A stretch of 64,000 nt of DNA from Haemophilus sp. Lineage in GTDB: Bacteria; Pseudomonadota; Gammaproteobacteria; Enterobacterales; Pasteurellaceae. The notes below the pieces were generated by a model. That model ran no database searches and was not told the origin of the DNA. It saw nothing but the letters and a program-made list of their open reading frames with translations. This document shows, one piece after another, positions 35,492-43,689 of the stretch (the first letter of the stretch is position 1; each line of letters starts with the position of its first letter). The DNA lies in assembly GCA_019423025.1 (NCBI GenBank), contig JAHZCD010000008.1, positions 33,846-97,845 of the forward strand, given 5' to 3'. The position numbers were made by a program, and so were the translations under genes.

Positions 35492-37396
35492 ATGTCGAAT
35501 GTCGTCAGCCCTGAATTAATTAAAACTGTTGTCCTCCTTGCTACCAGTGTCACTATCGTGCCGCTTTTTAAGCGTATTGGCTTAGGTAGCGTGTTGGGTT
35601 ATTTAGTGGCAGGCTGTTTAATTGGTCCTTCCGTGTTCGGTGTAGTGAAAGATGCAGAATCGGTTCTGCATATGGCTGAACTGGGCGTGGTGATGTTCTT
35701 ATTCATTATCGGTTTGGAAATGCATCCAGAACGTTTATGGGCCATGCGAAAAGCGATCTTCGGACGGGGATTTCTACAAGTCGGGCTATGTGGTGCTCTG
35801 CTTACCTTTGCTGGTATCTATATTTTAAATCTTCCTAAAGAAGTCGCATTCATTGCGGGTATGAGCTTTACCCTTTCTTCCACCGCGATTGTGATGCAGG
35901 TATTAGAAGAACGCGGGATTACGAACACACCAAAAGGCCAACGGGTTATTTCTACCTTAATTTTTGAAGATTTATCCATTGTGCCATTATTGGCTTCTAT
36001 TGCCTTTTTAACACCTGAAACCAAACATATTGAACATCAAACCAACTGGACATCTATTGCTATTGCACTCGGTGCCGTTGTCGGTTTAGTGGTTGCGGGT
36101 AAATGGTTAATGAACCCTATTTTCCGCTTGATTTCTAAAGCCCATATTCGCGAAATGATGACAGCTGCCGCCTTACTTGTGGTGTTAGGTGCGGCATTGG
36201 CCATGGAAGCGAGTGGCCTTTCAATGGCGATGGGCGCATTCGTTGCGGGTGTAATGCTTTCAGAATCCGCATTCCGCCACCAATTAGAAGCCGATATTGA
36301 ACCATTCCGTGGTTTATTGCTCGGTCTCTTCTTTATGGGCGTGGGAATGTCGCTTGACCTCAGTTTAGTCTTCAATGATGCGGTTTGGTTGTTAGGTATC
36401 GTATGCCTTTACATCGTCGGCAAAGCCTTAGCCGTTTATACCGTGGCACGTATTACAAAACTAGACCGCACTGAATCTGTTGGGCGAATGACCATTATGG
36501 CGCACGGTGGTGAATTTGCATTCGTACTCTTCTCTGCTGCGACTACTGCAGGCGTGATGACAAAAGATCAAAATGCGACTTTTACCGCTGCAGTCATTAT
36601 CTCGATGTTATTCTCTCCACTAATTGGTTTATTGATGCGTAAAATTAACCAACGCAAATCAGCGAATCAAGAGGAAAAAGTCGATACTAGCGATCTTGAT
36701 CCAATTGTGGATTTAGAAGATAGCGTGCTCGTGATTGGTTTTGGTCGTTTCAGCCAAATCGTGTGTCAATCGCTTCTGGTTCGTGGCATTAACGTCTCGG
36801 TGATTGACCGTAACATCGAAAACATCCGTGCGGCAGCGAAATTCGGTTTTAAAGTTTATTACGGTGACGGTGTTCGCCTTGATGTTTTACGTGCAGCGGG
36901 TATCGAAAAAGCTAAATGTGTTGTCATCGGGATTAACGATACACAGCGAATTGAAAATATTGTTGAGAATCTAAAAGATGCTTATCCGAAACTCCCAATT
37001 TTGGCGCGAACTTATGACCGCCAAACAACCGTGAGTCTTATTAAGCAAGATGTAGACTTTATCGTGCGTGAAACCTTTGAATCTGCCCTCACGCTCAGTC
37101 ATGCAGCATTAATGCAATTAGGTGTAAACAAAATTGAAGCTGATGAGGTCATTGCTGAAGTTCGTTACTTAGATCAAGAACGATTGAATGAAGAAGTTTT
37201 ACATGGTTTTTCTACAGACATCATCCGAAAATATTGGATGCCAAAACCTTTCGTTAAACCACATTCTGATGCTGAAGCACTCAATGAAGAAACGGCTGAG
37301 ATCTTAGAAAAAGAAGATGACACCAATGACGAAGCAGTGGTTGAAACCCTTCTTCATGATGATTCAGAAACAGAGAAACAAAAAGAAGTTGAATAA
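35492..37396 (+). CDS. kefC: glutathione-regulated potassium efflux protein, KefB/KefC type
   Basis: 634 aa. A CPA2 antiporter domain of about 12 hydrophobic segments covers residues 1-390, followed by an RCK/TrkA-N nucleotide-binding domain (VLVIGFGRFSQIVCQSLL, near residue 412) and an acidic tail. The pore segment LGVVMFLFIIGLEMHPERLW is typical. It exports K+ in response to electrophile-glutathione adducts, which fits a glutathione-making cell (gshAB is also here). KefB and KefC cannot be separated with certainty. ATG at 35492 with a loosely spaced AAGG. Confidence 0.88.
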   Translation: MSNVVSPELIKTVVLLATSVTIVPLFKRIGLGSVLGYLVAGCLIGPSVFGVVKDAESVLHMAELGVVMFLFIIGLEMHPERLWAMRKAIFGRGFLQVGLCGALLTFAGIYILNLPKEVAFIAGMSFTLSSTAIVMQVLEERGITNTPKGQRVISTLIFEDLSIVPLLASIAFLTPETKHIEHQTNWTSIAIALGAVVGLVVAGKWLMNPIFRLISKAHIREMMTAAALLVVLGAALAMEASGLSMAMGAFVAGVMLSESAFRHQLEADIEPFRGLLLGLFFMGVGMSLDLSLVFNDAVWLLGIVCLYIVGKALAVYTVARITKLDRTESVGRMTIMAHGGEFAFVLFSAATTAGVMTKDQNATFTAAVIISMLFSPLIGLLMRKINQRKSANQEEKVDTSDLDPIVDLEDSVLVIGFGRFSQIVCQSLLVRGINVSVIDRNIENIRAAAKFGFKVYYGDGVRLDVLRAAGIEKAKCVVIGINDTQRIENIVENLKDAYPKLPILARTYDRQTTVSLIKQDVDFIVRETFESALTLSHAALMQLGVNKIEADEVIAEVRYLDQERLNEEVLHGFSTDIIRKYWMPKPFVKPHSDAEALNEETAEILEKEDDTNDEAVVETLLHDDSETEKQKEVE

Positions 37397-37431
37397 TAAA
37401 AAAGCCCGATAAATCATTATCGGGCTTTTTT
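37397..37431. terminator. bidirectional terminator kefC / rlmKL
   Basis: AAAAAGCCCGATAA and TTATCGGGCTTTTT form a 14-bp perfect stem with a 4-nt loop and T tract, ending at the rlmKL stop. Confidence 0.9.
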
Positions 37432-39566
37432 TAAGCTTTCATTGTCACAACCCAGCAATTATGGATTTGTTTATTACGCTCAAAATCAAGCGGTAAGGTT
37501 TTCGCTGAAATTTCGACCGCACTTAATCCCAATTCATCTAACGCCTCAAAATCCATTTTAAAACCACGTTTATTGTTCGAGAACACGATGGTGCCGTTAG
37601 GGCGTAAAATACGTTTAAGATTACGCATCAATTTGATGTGATCACGTTGTACATCCCAACTGTCTTCCATACGTTTAGAATTCGAGAATGTTGGCGGATC
37701 CACGAAAATTAAATCAAACTGGCGATCACATTTCTCTAACCACTGCAAACAATCTGCCTGAATGAGCTTGTGCTGCTTGCCTTCAATATCATTTAAAATC
37801 AGGTTTTGTTCTGCCCAGTTTAAATAGGTGTTAGACATATCCACGGTCGTCGTCGATTTTGCCCCGCCTAATGCCGCATGCACTGTTGCGGAACCGGTAT
37901 AAGCAAAAAGATTAAGGAAGTCTTTGCCTTTTGCCATTTCACCCACCATTTTACGGGTTAAGCGGTGATCTAAAAATAATCCTGTATCCAAGTAATCCGT
38001 TAGATTCACCCAAAGCTGAGCGCCGTATTCATTCACATAAAAATATTCGCCTTTATTGGCCAATTTTTCATATTGATTCGTGCCTTTTTGTTTTTGACGC
38101 ACTTTCAAAATCAGTTTATTGGTTTCAATACCGGTGACTTGCAAGGTTGCAGTCACGGCATCCAATAAACGTTGACGGGCTTTATTTTCATCAATATTTT
38201 TCGGTGCTGCATACTCTTGCACCACGATATGATCACCATAACGATCCACTGCCACGTTATATTCCGGTAAATCGGCATCATATAAACGATACGCATCAAG
38301 ACCTTGCTGCTTCGCCCATTTTTCAATTTTCTTGATATTTTTCTGCAAACGATTCGCAAAATCCACCGCTACCGTTGAAGTGCGGTCAAATTCAAGCGGA
38401 TTTTCAGCCACACTTTCTTTACGTTCTGAAATTTGATAATTCTTCTGAACACAATCTAACGGACCGTTTTTTGCTTTAAATTGACGATGTGAACGCATAC
38501 GCAAACAATCAAGCAACGTAGATTCACTACTGAAAATCGACGCATTCCAACCACCAAATTCATTTTTAAGACGTTGTCCAAAGACTGAATATAGTGCAAT
38601 TAAAGCAGGAGTTGTACCTAAACGCTCACCGTAAGGCGGATTACAAATCACTGTTCCCACTTCATCTGGACTTGGATTTTTTAATGCGGCAACATCACCT
38701 TGTTTCCACTGAATTAAGTGTGCTACACCTGCATTTTGTGCGTTCTTTTGTGCTTTTTTCAGTACGCGATGATCGAGATCGAAGCCATAAAAATGCGGTT
38801 TTGGATTTTGATTAAAATAAGTTTCAGCTTGCTGTACCGCTTCTGCTTTCACCTTATCCCAAGCATTTTGATTATGCCCTTTCCAGCAATCAAAGCCCCA
38901 ATGTAAACGATGTAATTGCGGCGCAATTTGTGCTTCCATTTGCGCGGCTTCGATTAACAAAGTACCCGAACCGCACATTGGATCCACTAATGGTGTCCCT
39001 TTTTTCCAACCTGAACGAAGCACTATCGCAGCGGCTAAGGTTTCACGTAAAGGCGCTTGCCCTGTATCTTCACGATAGCCACGTAAATGCAATGCTTCGC
39101 CACTTAAATCGAGTGAAACGACGAGTTCTTCTTTATTTAAATAAGCATGAATTCGCACATCCGGATAGTCTTTATCTACATTTGGACGCGCTTTCCCTTG
39201 ACGTTCAAAATAATCCACAATGGCATCTTTCACTCGCATCGCACCAAATTGGGTGTGACGAATTTCTTGGTTTGTCCCGTTGAAATCAACAAAAAATGTG
39301 GCTTTCTCATCAAAATAACTTAACCAATCCTGCCCTGTCACAATTGAATACAAGTCTAAATCACTATATACCTTGCCATTTACGATAGGTAACAAAATAC
39401 GTGAAGCTAAGCGTGACCATAATAAGCTGCGATAAAGTGTTTCATCATCAGCCTGAAAATGTACACCACCTTGTGCAATTTTACATTCCGTTGCACCAAG
39501 CTCTGTCAGTTCGACTTTTAAGAGTTCTTCAAAACCACGGGCAGTTGTGGCAAATAGTTGTTTCAT
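37431..39566 (-). CDS. rlmKL: 23S rRNA bifunctional methyltransferase RlmKL
   Basis: 711 aa. An N-terminal THUMP domain (about 45-155) precedes the first methyltransferase, RlmL (LVDPMCGSGTLLIEAA, VICNPPYGERLG; m2G2445), and the second, RlmK (NLFAYTGSATVHAALGGA, FVDPPTFSNSKRM; m7G2069). Both active sites look intact, so it is the fused enzyme as in E. coli. Transcribed alone. Confidence 0.96.
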   Translation of the reverse strand: MKQLFATTARGFEELLKVELTELGATECKIAQGGVHFQADDETLYRSLLWSRLASRILLPIVNGKVYSDLDLYSIVTGQDWLSYFDEKATFFVDFNGTNQEIRHTQFGAMRVKDAIVDYFERQGKARPNVDKDYPDVRIHAYLNKEELVVSLDLSGEALHLRGYREDTGQAPLRETLAAAIVLRSGWKKGTPLVDPMCGSGTLLIEAAQMEAQIAPQLHRLHWGFDCWKGHNQNAWDKVKAEAVQQAETYFNQNPKPHFYGFDLDHRVLKKAQKNAQNAGVAHLIQWKQGDVAALKNPSPDEVGTVICNPPYGERLGTTPALIALYSVFGQRLKNEFGGWNASIFSSESTLLDCLRMRSHRQFKAKNGPLDCVQKNYQISERKESVAENPLEFDRTSTVAVDFANRLQKNIKKIEKWAKQQGLDAYRLYDADLPEYNVAVDRYGDHIVVQEYAAPKNIDENKARQRLLDAVTATLQVTGIETNKLILKVRQKQKGTNQYEKLANKGEYFYVNEYGAQLWVNLTDYLDTGLFLDHRLTRKMVGEMAKGKDFLNLFAYTGSATVHAALGGAKSTTTVDMSNTYLNWAEQNLILNDIEGKQHKLIQADCLQWLEKCDRQFDLIFVDPPTFSNSKRMEDSWDVQRDHIKLMRNLKRILRPNGTIVFSNNKRGFKMDFEALDELGLSAVEISAKTLPLDFERNKQIHNCWVVTMKA

Positions 39567-39644
39567 GTGTTTTCTCGATAGGGAAAAATTGGGCGGATTA
39601 TAGCACGAAAGTGCGGTTAAATTTGGGGATATTTCAAGAATATT

Positions 39645-39667
39645 CCCCCTCTTTTATAAAGAGGGGG
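39645..39667. repeat. perfect CCCCCTCTTT palindrome between znuA and rlmKL
   Basis: CCCCCTCTTT-TAT-AAAGAGGGGG is a 10-bp perfect stem with a 3-nt loop, followed by a second G5 run (GTGAGGGGGAG). It lies 18 bases after the znuA stop, but no T tract follows on the znuA strand. It may be a 3'-end stabiliser or a dispersed palindrome; on the + strand there is no gene to terminate. Confidence 0.55.
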
Positions 39668-39685
39668 TGAGGGGGAGATTTTTGA

Positions 39686-40666
39686 TTATTTACTTAAACA
39701 TTGAGCATAGCTATCAGCGGTGGCTTGAAGGAAATTCGCATAAGAATTTGGACCAAGCTGTACGTTATCGCCAATAGGATCTAAACGACCAACATTAACT
39801 TTTGTACTTTGTGCAAGAGAGTCAATCACTTTTGGTGTGAATTGAGGTTCCGCAAAAAGACAATTTACACGATGTTCTTCAATTTCTTCTTTGATGTGAG
39901 CAATGGTTTTTGCACCTGGTGCCACTAATGGATTAATAGTGAAATAACCGGTTTGATTTAAACCATAAGCATCATTGAAATAGCTATAAGCATCATGGAA
40001 CACAAAGAAGCCTTTATCTTTAAGTGGGGCTAATTGTGCTTTGATTTTATCGCTTTGCTCGGTCAAAGTGCGGTTAAAATCGGCTAAGTTTTTCGCGATG
40101 AGCTCTTTTTTATCCGGGTGTTGTTCTGTTAATTTATCCGCGACTTTCTGTGCCACAATTTGGCTAATCGCTGGTGAATACCATAAATGCCAGTTCACAC
40201 TTAACCCATTTTCATCCACATCGTGGTCGTGATGGTCATGACCGTGTTCGTGCTTATGATCGTGTCCATGTTTATGATCATGACCGTGCTCGTGTTCATC
40301 GCCTTCATGATAATGTTCATGATGGACTTTGCTTAAAAGCGGTTTAATTTCTGGAATATCAGAAATATTGATGACTTTTTTACTATCAATTTGGCTAATT
40401 GGTTTTGCTAAGAAAGCATCAATATCTTCACCAACCCAAAGCACTAAATCTGCAGATTTCACTTTTTGCACATCTGAAAGTCTTAAGCTGTAATCATGTG
40501 GAGAAGCACCAGCTGGTACTAAAACCTGTGTATCCGTCACACCGTTTGCAATAGACGATGTAATAAAACCGAGCGGTTTCACGGAAGCCAATACATCTGC
40601 ATTTGCCATCATTGGAAGGGTTAAAAGTGCGGTAGAAATTGCACTCATTTTTAATACTTGTTTCAT
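39686..40666 (-). CDS. znuA: zinc ABC transporter substrate-binding protein ZnuA
   Basis: 326 aa from ATG 40666, which has AAGGAA at good spacing and opens a clear signal peptide (cleavage after ANA, residue 23); the longer frame to 40708 is rejected. It binds zinc in the periplasm. Metal-ligand histidines appear in PAGASPHDYSL, NWHLWYSP and FVFHDAYSYF. A His/Asp-rich loop of repeated HDHKHGHD-type units lies at about residues 120-145, typical of ZnuA. The znuBC genes are not in the window. Confidence 0.96.
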   Translation of the reverse strand: MKQVLKMSAISTALLTLPMMANADVLASVKPLGFITSSIANGVTDTQVLVPAGASPHDYSLRLSDVQKVKSADLVLWVGEDIDAFLAKPISQIDSKKVINISDIPEIKPLLSKVHHEHYHEGDEHEHGHDHKHGHDHKHEHGHDHHDHDVDENGLSVNWHLWYSPAISQIVAQKVADKLTEQHPDKKELIAKNLADFNRTLTEQSDKIKAQLAPLKDKGFFVFHDAYSYFNDAYGLNQTGYFTINPLVAPGAKTIAHIKEEIEEHRVNCLFAEPQFTPKVIDSLAQSTKVNVGRLDPIGDNVQLGPNSYANFLQATADSYAQCLSK

Positions 40667-40800
40667 GTTTGTTTCCTTACTTTTATTGGGAATTATTCTC
40701 AAAGCCAATATAGACTACGCCTTTTTGATAAAATTGCAACATTCCAAATAAAAAAAATGAAGTGATATTTCTTCATCTTATTAAATACTTTCATTCATAA

Positions 40801-40827
40801 AGAAAAAGCAACGTTTTCACGTTGCTT
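40801..40827 (-). terminator. tcdA terminator
   Basis: AAGCAACG and CGTTGCTT form an 8-bp stem, 8 bases past the tcdA stop on the minus strand, followed by TTTTCTTT. Confidence 0.85.
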
Positions 40828-40834
40828 CATTTCT

Positions 40835-41596
40835 TTATTTTAATAACTTATCGATTACCCTAGAAACGGCAAAAAATCCAAAGGTTGCGGTTATCATGGT
40901 TGCTGCACCAAAGCCATTTGCACAATTCATGGTGGCAGATATCTCACAGCCTTCGTCCATTTTAGGGAAAATCAGAGGCTGTGTGGAAAACACCGCATCA
41001 ACTGCGAACTTACGTTGTGGATTTTGGGTAAAATTAAAATCCTTACGCAAAACTGACCGCACTTTCGCCAATAATGGATCTTGGATCGTTTTACTTAAAT
41101 CAGCAATTTGGATTTTCGAAGGATCAGTCTGACCACCTGCACCACCAATGGTAATAATCTTGATTTTATTACGCTTGCAATAAGCAATCATGGCGGCTTT
41201 CGTTTTCACGCTATCAATGGCATCAATCACATAATCATAGCCACGATTTAAGTATTCCGCTTGATTATCCGGTGAGATGAAATCATCAATAATATTCACC
41301 ACACATTCTGGATTAATCAGCTTAACGCGCTCCGCCATCACTTCTGTTTTAAGCTTGCCAATATTGCCGCTTAATGCAGGAAGTTGACGATTAATATTGG
41401 TTACACAAATATCATCCATATCAATCATAGTGATCTGCCCTACACCGCTTCGAGCCAATGCTTCCACCACCCACGAACCTACGCCGCCAATACCAATGAC
41501 GCACACATGAGCCTGACGCAAACGCGCCAAGCCTTCTGGTGTATAAAGGCGTCCAATGCCGCCAAAACGTTGTTCGTAGTTATCGACACGAGCCAT
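40835..41596 (-). CDS. tcdA: tRNA threonylcarbamoyladenosine dehydratase TcdA
   Basis: 253 aa from ATG 41596. An E1-like (ThiF-fold) enzyme that cyclises t6A37 in tRNA using ATP. The nucleotide motif VCVIGIGGVGSWVVEALARSG is at the N-terminus, and MIDMDDICVTNINRQLPA follows. The ATG overlaps the mltA stop by one base, so it is translationally coupled; a TTG at 41611 is a less likely start. It ends at a hairpin terminator. Confidence 0.94.
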   Translation of the reverse strand: MARVDNYEQRFGGIGRLYTPEGLARLRQAHVCVIGIGGVGSWVVEALARSGVGQITMIDMDDICVTNINRQLPALSGNIGKLKTEVMAERVKLINPECVVNIIDDFISPDNQAEYLNRGYDYVIDAIDSVKTKAAMIAYCKRNKIKIITIGGAGGQTDPSKIQIADLSKTIQDPLLAKVRSVLRKDFNFTQNPQRKFAVDAVFSTQPLIFPKMDEGCEISATMNCANGFGAATMITATFGFFAVSRVIDKLLK

Positions 41597-42723
41597 TATT
41601 GTAGTACCCAAACACGTCCATAGTGTTTTGATAAACCAGCGATGTGACCTGCTTGATCACCAATACCACGGTATAAGTCAAAGTGGTGACCATTAACTGC
41701 ACCACCCACATCAAGCGCCACCATTAAGTGTAATTTGTGTGTGCCCATCCAGTTACCCTCATTATCAATATCAGGTACTTCAACCAATAATACGGTTCCA
41801 GAAGGAATGACATTGCGATCAGAAGCAACAGCAGCCATTGGCACTAAAGGCACACCAGCAGAACCTTTCACTTTACCTGTTGGATCGTTTTTAAAGAAAA
41901 CATAAGATGGATTACGTTCTAACAATTCCCGTACTCGAGATGGGTTTGCTTTCCCCCATTCACGAATCGCTTGGATAGACATTTTTTCTTTTGGAATTTC
42001 ACCATCTTCTACTAATAAACGACCAACCGCTTGATATTTATAACCATTTTGACCCGCATAGGCTAAATAATTTAAATTGCCATCACCGTAATCAACATAG
42101 CCACTACCCTGCACGCCTAATAAGAAGTTATCCATCATTGAATCACTGTAGGCGAGCTCTAAGCCTTGTCCTGCCAATGCACCATTATAAATTTCTGCTC
42201 GGCTATAACGTTTATAGCTTGGCATCGCATAAATTGGATGTTGATATTGACCTTGTGCAGTACGGCGTGCATGAATCACGGGTGAATAATAACCTGTCAT
42301 TAACACGTTTTGATAGCCATCAAAACCTTTCATAATCTGTGGGTTAATGCCGTATTGTGATAATTCATTCACATTGGCGCCTGCAAGTACCCAGTTAGTA
42401 ATTTTGCCATAATTAGCTGCAAAGCGATTTGTTAATGAACTTGAATAATCACGAACATTTGTCAACTGCGTTAAAAAATCACCTTGGTTTACAACCGCAC
42501 TTCTGTTATCTACAGAAGCAACAGGGCTTAAAATAGCTTGTTGATAATTACGTCCACTATACTTTGCCCCAAATTTTTGTGGATCGTCGCCTGTTGCAGT
42601 GCGCGGCATACTTGAATTATTTTTTGAAGAGACTTTACTTGGTGCTGAACCACATGACGCAAGCACCGAAACTGCCGCCATGACAGAGAGAATTTTTATA
42701 GCGAGATTTTGACGAAATTTCAT
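41596..42723 (-). CDS. mltA: membrane-bound lytic murein transglycosylase A
   Basis: 375 aa. A lipobox LASC with Cys24 marks an outer-membrane lipoprotein. The MltA domain (FDGYQNVLMTGYYSPVIHARR) and the C-terminal 3D domain (VALDVGGAVNGHHFDLYRG, with catalytic Asp) are visible. It cleaves peptidoglycan glycan strands to give 1,6-anhydro ends. First gene of the mltA-tcdA pair. Confidence 0.95.
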   Translation of the reverse strand: MKFRQNLAIKILSVMAAVSVLASCGSAPSKVSSKNNSSMPRTATGDDPQKFGAKYSGRNYQQAILSPVASVDNRSAVVNQGDFLTQLTNVRDYSSSLTNRFAANYGKITNWVLAGANVNELSQYGINPQIMKGFDGYQNVLMTGYYSPVIHARRTAQGQYQHPIYAMPSYKRYSRAEIYNGALAGQGLELAYSDSMMDNFLLGVQGSGYVDYGDGNLNYLAYAGQNGYKYQAVGRLLVEDGEIPKEKMSIQAIREWGKANPSRVRELLERNPSYVFFKNDPTGKVKGSAGVPLVPMAAVASDRNVIPSGTVLLVEVPDIDNEGNWMGTHKLHLMVALDVGGAVNGHHFDLYRGIGDQAGHIAGLSKHYGRVWVLQ

Positions 42724-42873
42724 TCTTATTTTCCTAAATTAAACTAACTAATACAAAGTTGCATACGCTATCAAAAATTCCCTTTTAGGACTAGCACTAT
42801 TTCATAAAATGGTTAATTAATATTCATTTTGTTTATTTTCTTAACAAACGGAAAGTCAAATTCAGTTTAAATC

Positions 42874-42901
42874 TTGCAATAATTTTTGAAACGAGTATAT
42901 T
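42874..42901 (+). promoter_or_regulatory. initiator tRNA promoter
   Basis: TTGCAA (42874-79), a 16-bp spacer and TATATT (42896-901), followed by a GC-rich discriminator (ACGCGCC) typical of stringently controlled stable-RNA promoters, just before tRNA-fMet. Confidence 0.7.
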
Positions 42902-42914
42902 ACGCGCCATCAGA

Positions 42915-42991
42915 CGCGGGGTGGAGCAGCTTGGTAGCTCGTCGGGCTCATAACCCGAAGGCCGTCGGTTCAAATCCGGCCCCCGCAACCA
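42915..42991 (+). tRNA. initiator tRNA-fMet (CAT)
   Basis: 77 nt including CCA. It carries the initiator marks: unpaired C1 opposite A72, three G-C pairs (GGG/CCC) in the anticodon stem around CTCATAA, and the T loop GGTTCAAATCC. Anticodon CAT. Confidence 0.98.
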
Positions 42992-42997
42992 AATTAC

Positions 42998-43025
42998 AAA
43001 GCACCGAAATCTCGGTGCTTTTTTC
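42998..43025 (+). terminator. tRNA-fMet terminator
   Basis: AAAGCACCGA and TCGGTGCTTT with a short loop and a run of T, 6 bases after the tRNA CCA end. Confidence 0.9.
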
Positions 43026-43054
43026 GTATTTAAATAAAGGTAAATTTAATCGAA

Positions 43055-43093
43055 ATAAAAAGGCACAATGTCGGGAAACATTATGCCTTTATT
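43055..43093 (-). terminator. terminator of the DUF2301-like gene
   Basis: AAAGGCAcAATGT and ACATTaTGCCTTT form a 13-bp stem with one mismatch and a 6-nt loop, 15 bases past the stop, with TTTTT following on the minus strand. Confidence 0.8.
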
Positions 43094-43108
43094 TATCTAT
43101 CAATCTTA

Positions 43109-43615
43109 TTAGATTTGATACTTTGTCTTATCACCAATATCAAAGTGCAATGGCATTCGCCATTTTTGAATCGCAAGAATCAATAATAATCCGCCGACAA
43201 TCAACGATAAAATTCGAGTAATCCAACCTCCTTCAAATACCCAAGCAAACCAAAGTGCGGCGACAAATGCAGGTTGTAAATTTAATAGCGGTACTCTAAA
43301 ACAGAAGTATTCTTTAAAACATAAACCGCCCAGTGTGACTAACGCACCACCTAACGCTAATTCATGCCAACCTAAAAGCGCACATAAGAGTGCAAGCCAC
43401 GTGGCAAATTGAAATGTTAAGCGGAAATGCTTTAAATAAATATGAAGCGATGATGCACAGCAAGTTGCTGCAATCAATACAGCAATTTGAGCCTGTTGAG
43501 GATACCAAGTTAAAGCCAAGATGCTAAATGCCGCAATGACAAAGCCTGTGCGATAAATAATAACGGTGAGTTTATCCCAAACATCCATTGGAGATTCAAT
43601 ATGTGGATCAGCCAT
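43109..43615 (-). CDS. DUF2301-like integral membrane protein
   Basis: 168 aa with five or six hydrophobic segments (for example TGFVIAAFSILALTW, AQIAVLIAATCCAS, WITRILSLIVGGLLLILAI). The segment LCFKEYFCFRVPLLNLQPAF between helices is conserved-looking. I believe it belongs to the DUF2301 family, whose function is unknown; the family call is tentative. It lies between tRNA-fMet and mpl on the opposite strand to the tRNA. Confidence 0.7.
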   Translation of the reverse strand: MADPHIESPMDVWDKLTVIIYRTGFVIAAFSILALTWYPQQAQIAVLIAATCCASSLHIYLKHFRLTFQFATWLALLCALLGWHELALGGALVTLGGLCFKEYFCFRVPLLNLQPAFVAALWFAWVFEGGWITRILSLIVGGLLLILAIQKWRMPLHFDIGDKTKYQI

Positions 43616-43640
43616 GCTATTTCCTTATTTTTGATGATAA

Positions 43641-43680
43641 AAAGTGCGGTCAAAAACACTCTCATTTTTGACCGCACTTT
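43641..43680 (-). terminator. mpl uptake-sequence terminator
   Basis: AAAGTGCGGTCAAAAA and TTTTTGACCGCACTTT form a 16-bp perfect stem with an 8-nt loop, 9 bases past the mpl stop. Confidence 0.85.
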
Positions 43681-43689
43681 ACATTGAGA

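Noticed and set aside
42886..43221. 111-codon + strand frame covering tRNA-fMet
   Set aside because: It runs through the tRNA and two terminators; not a gene.
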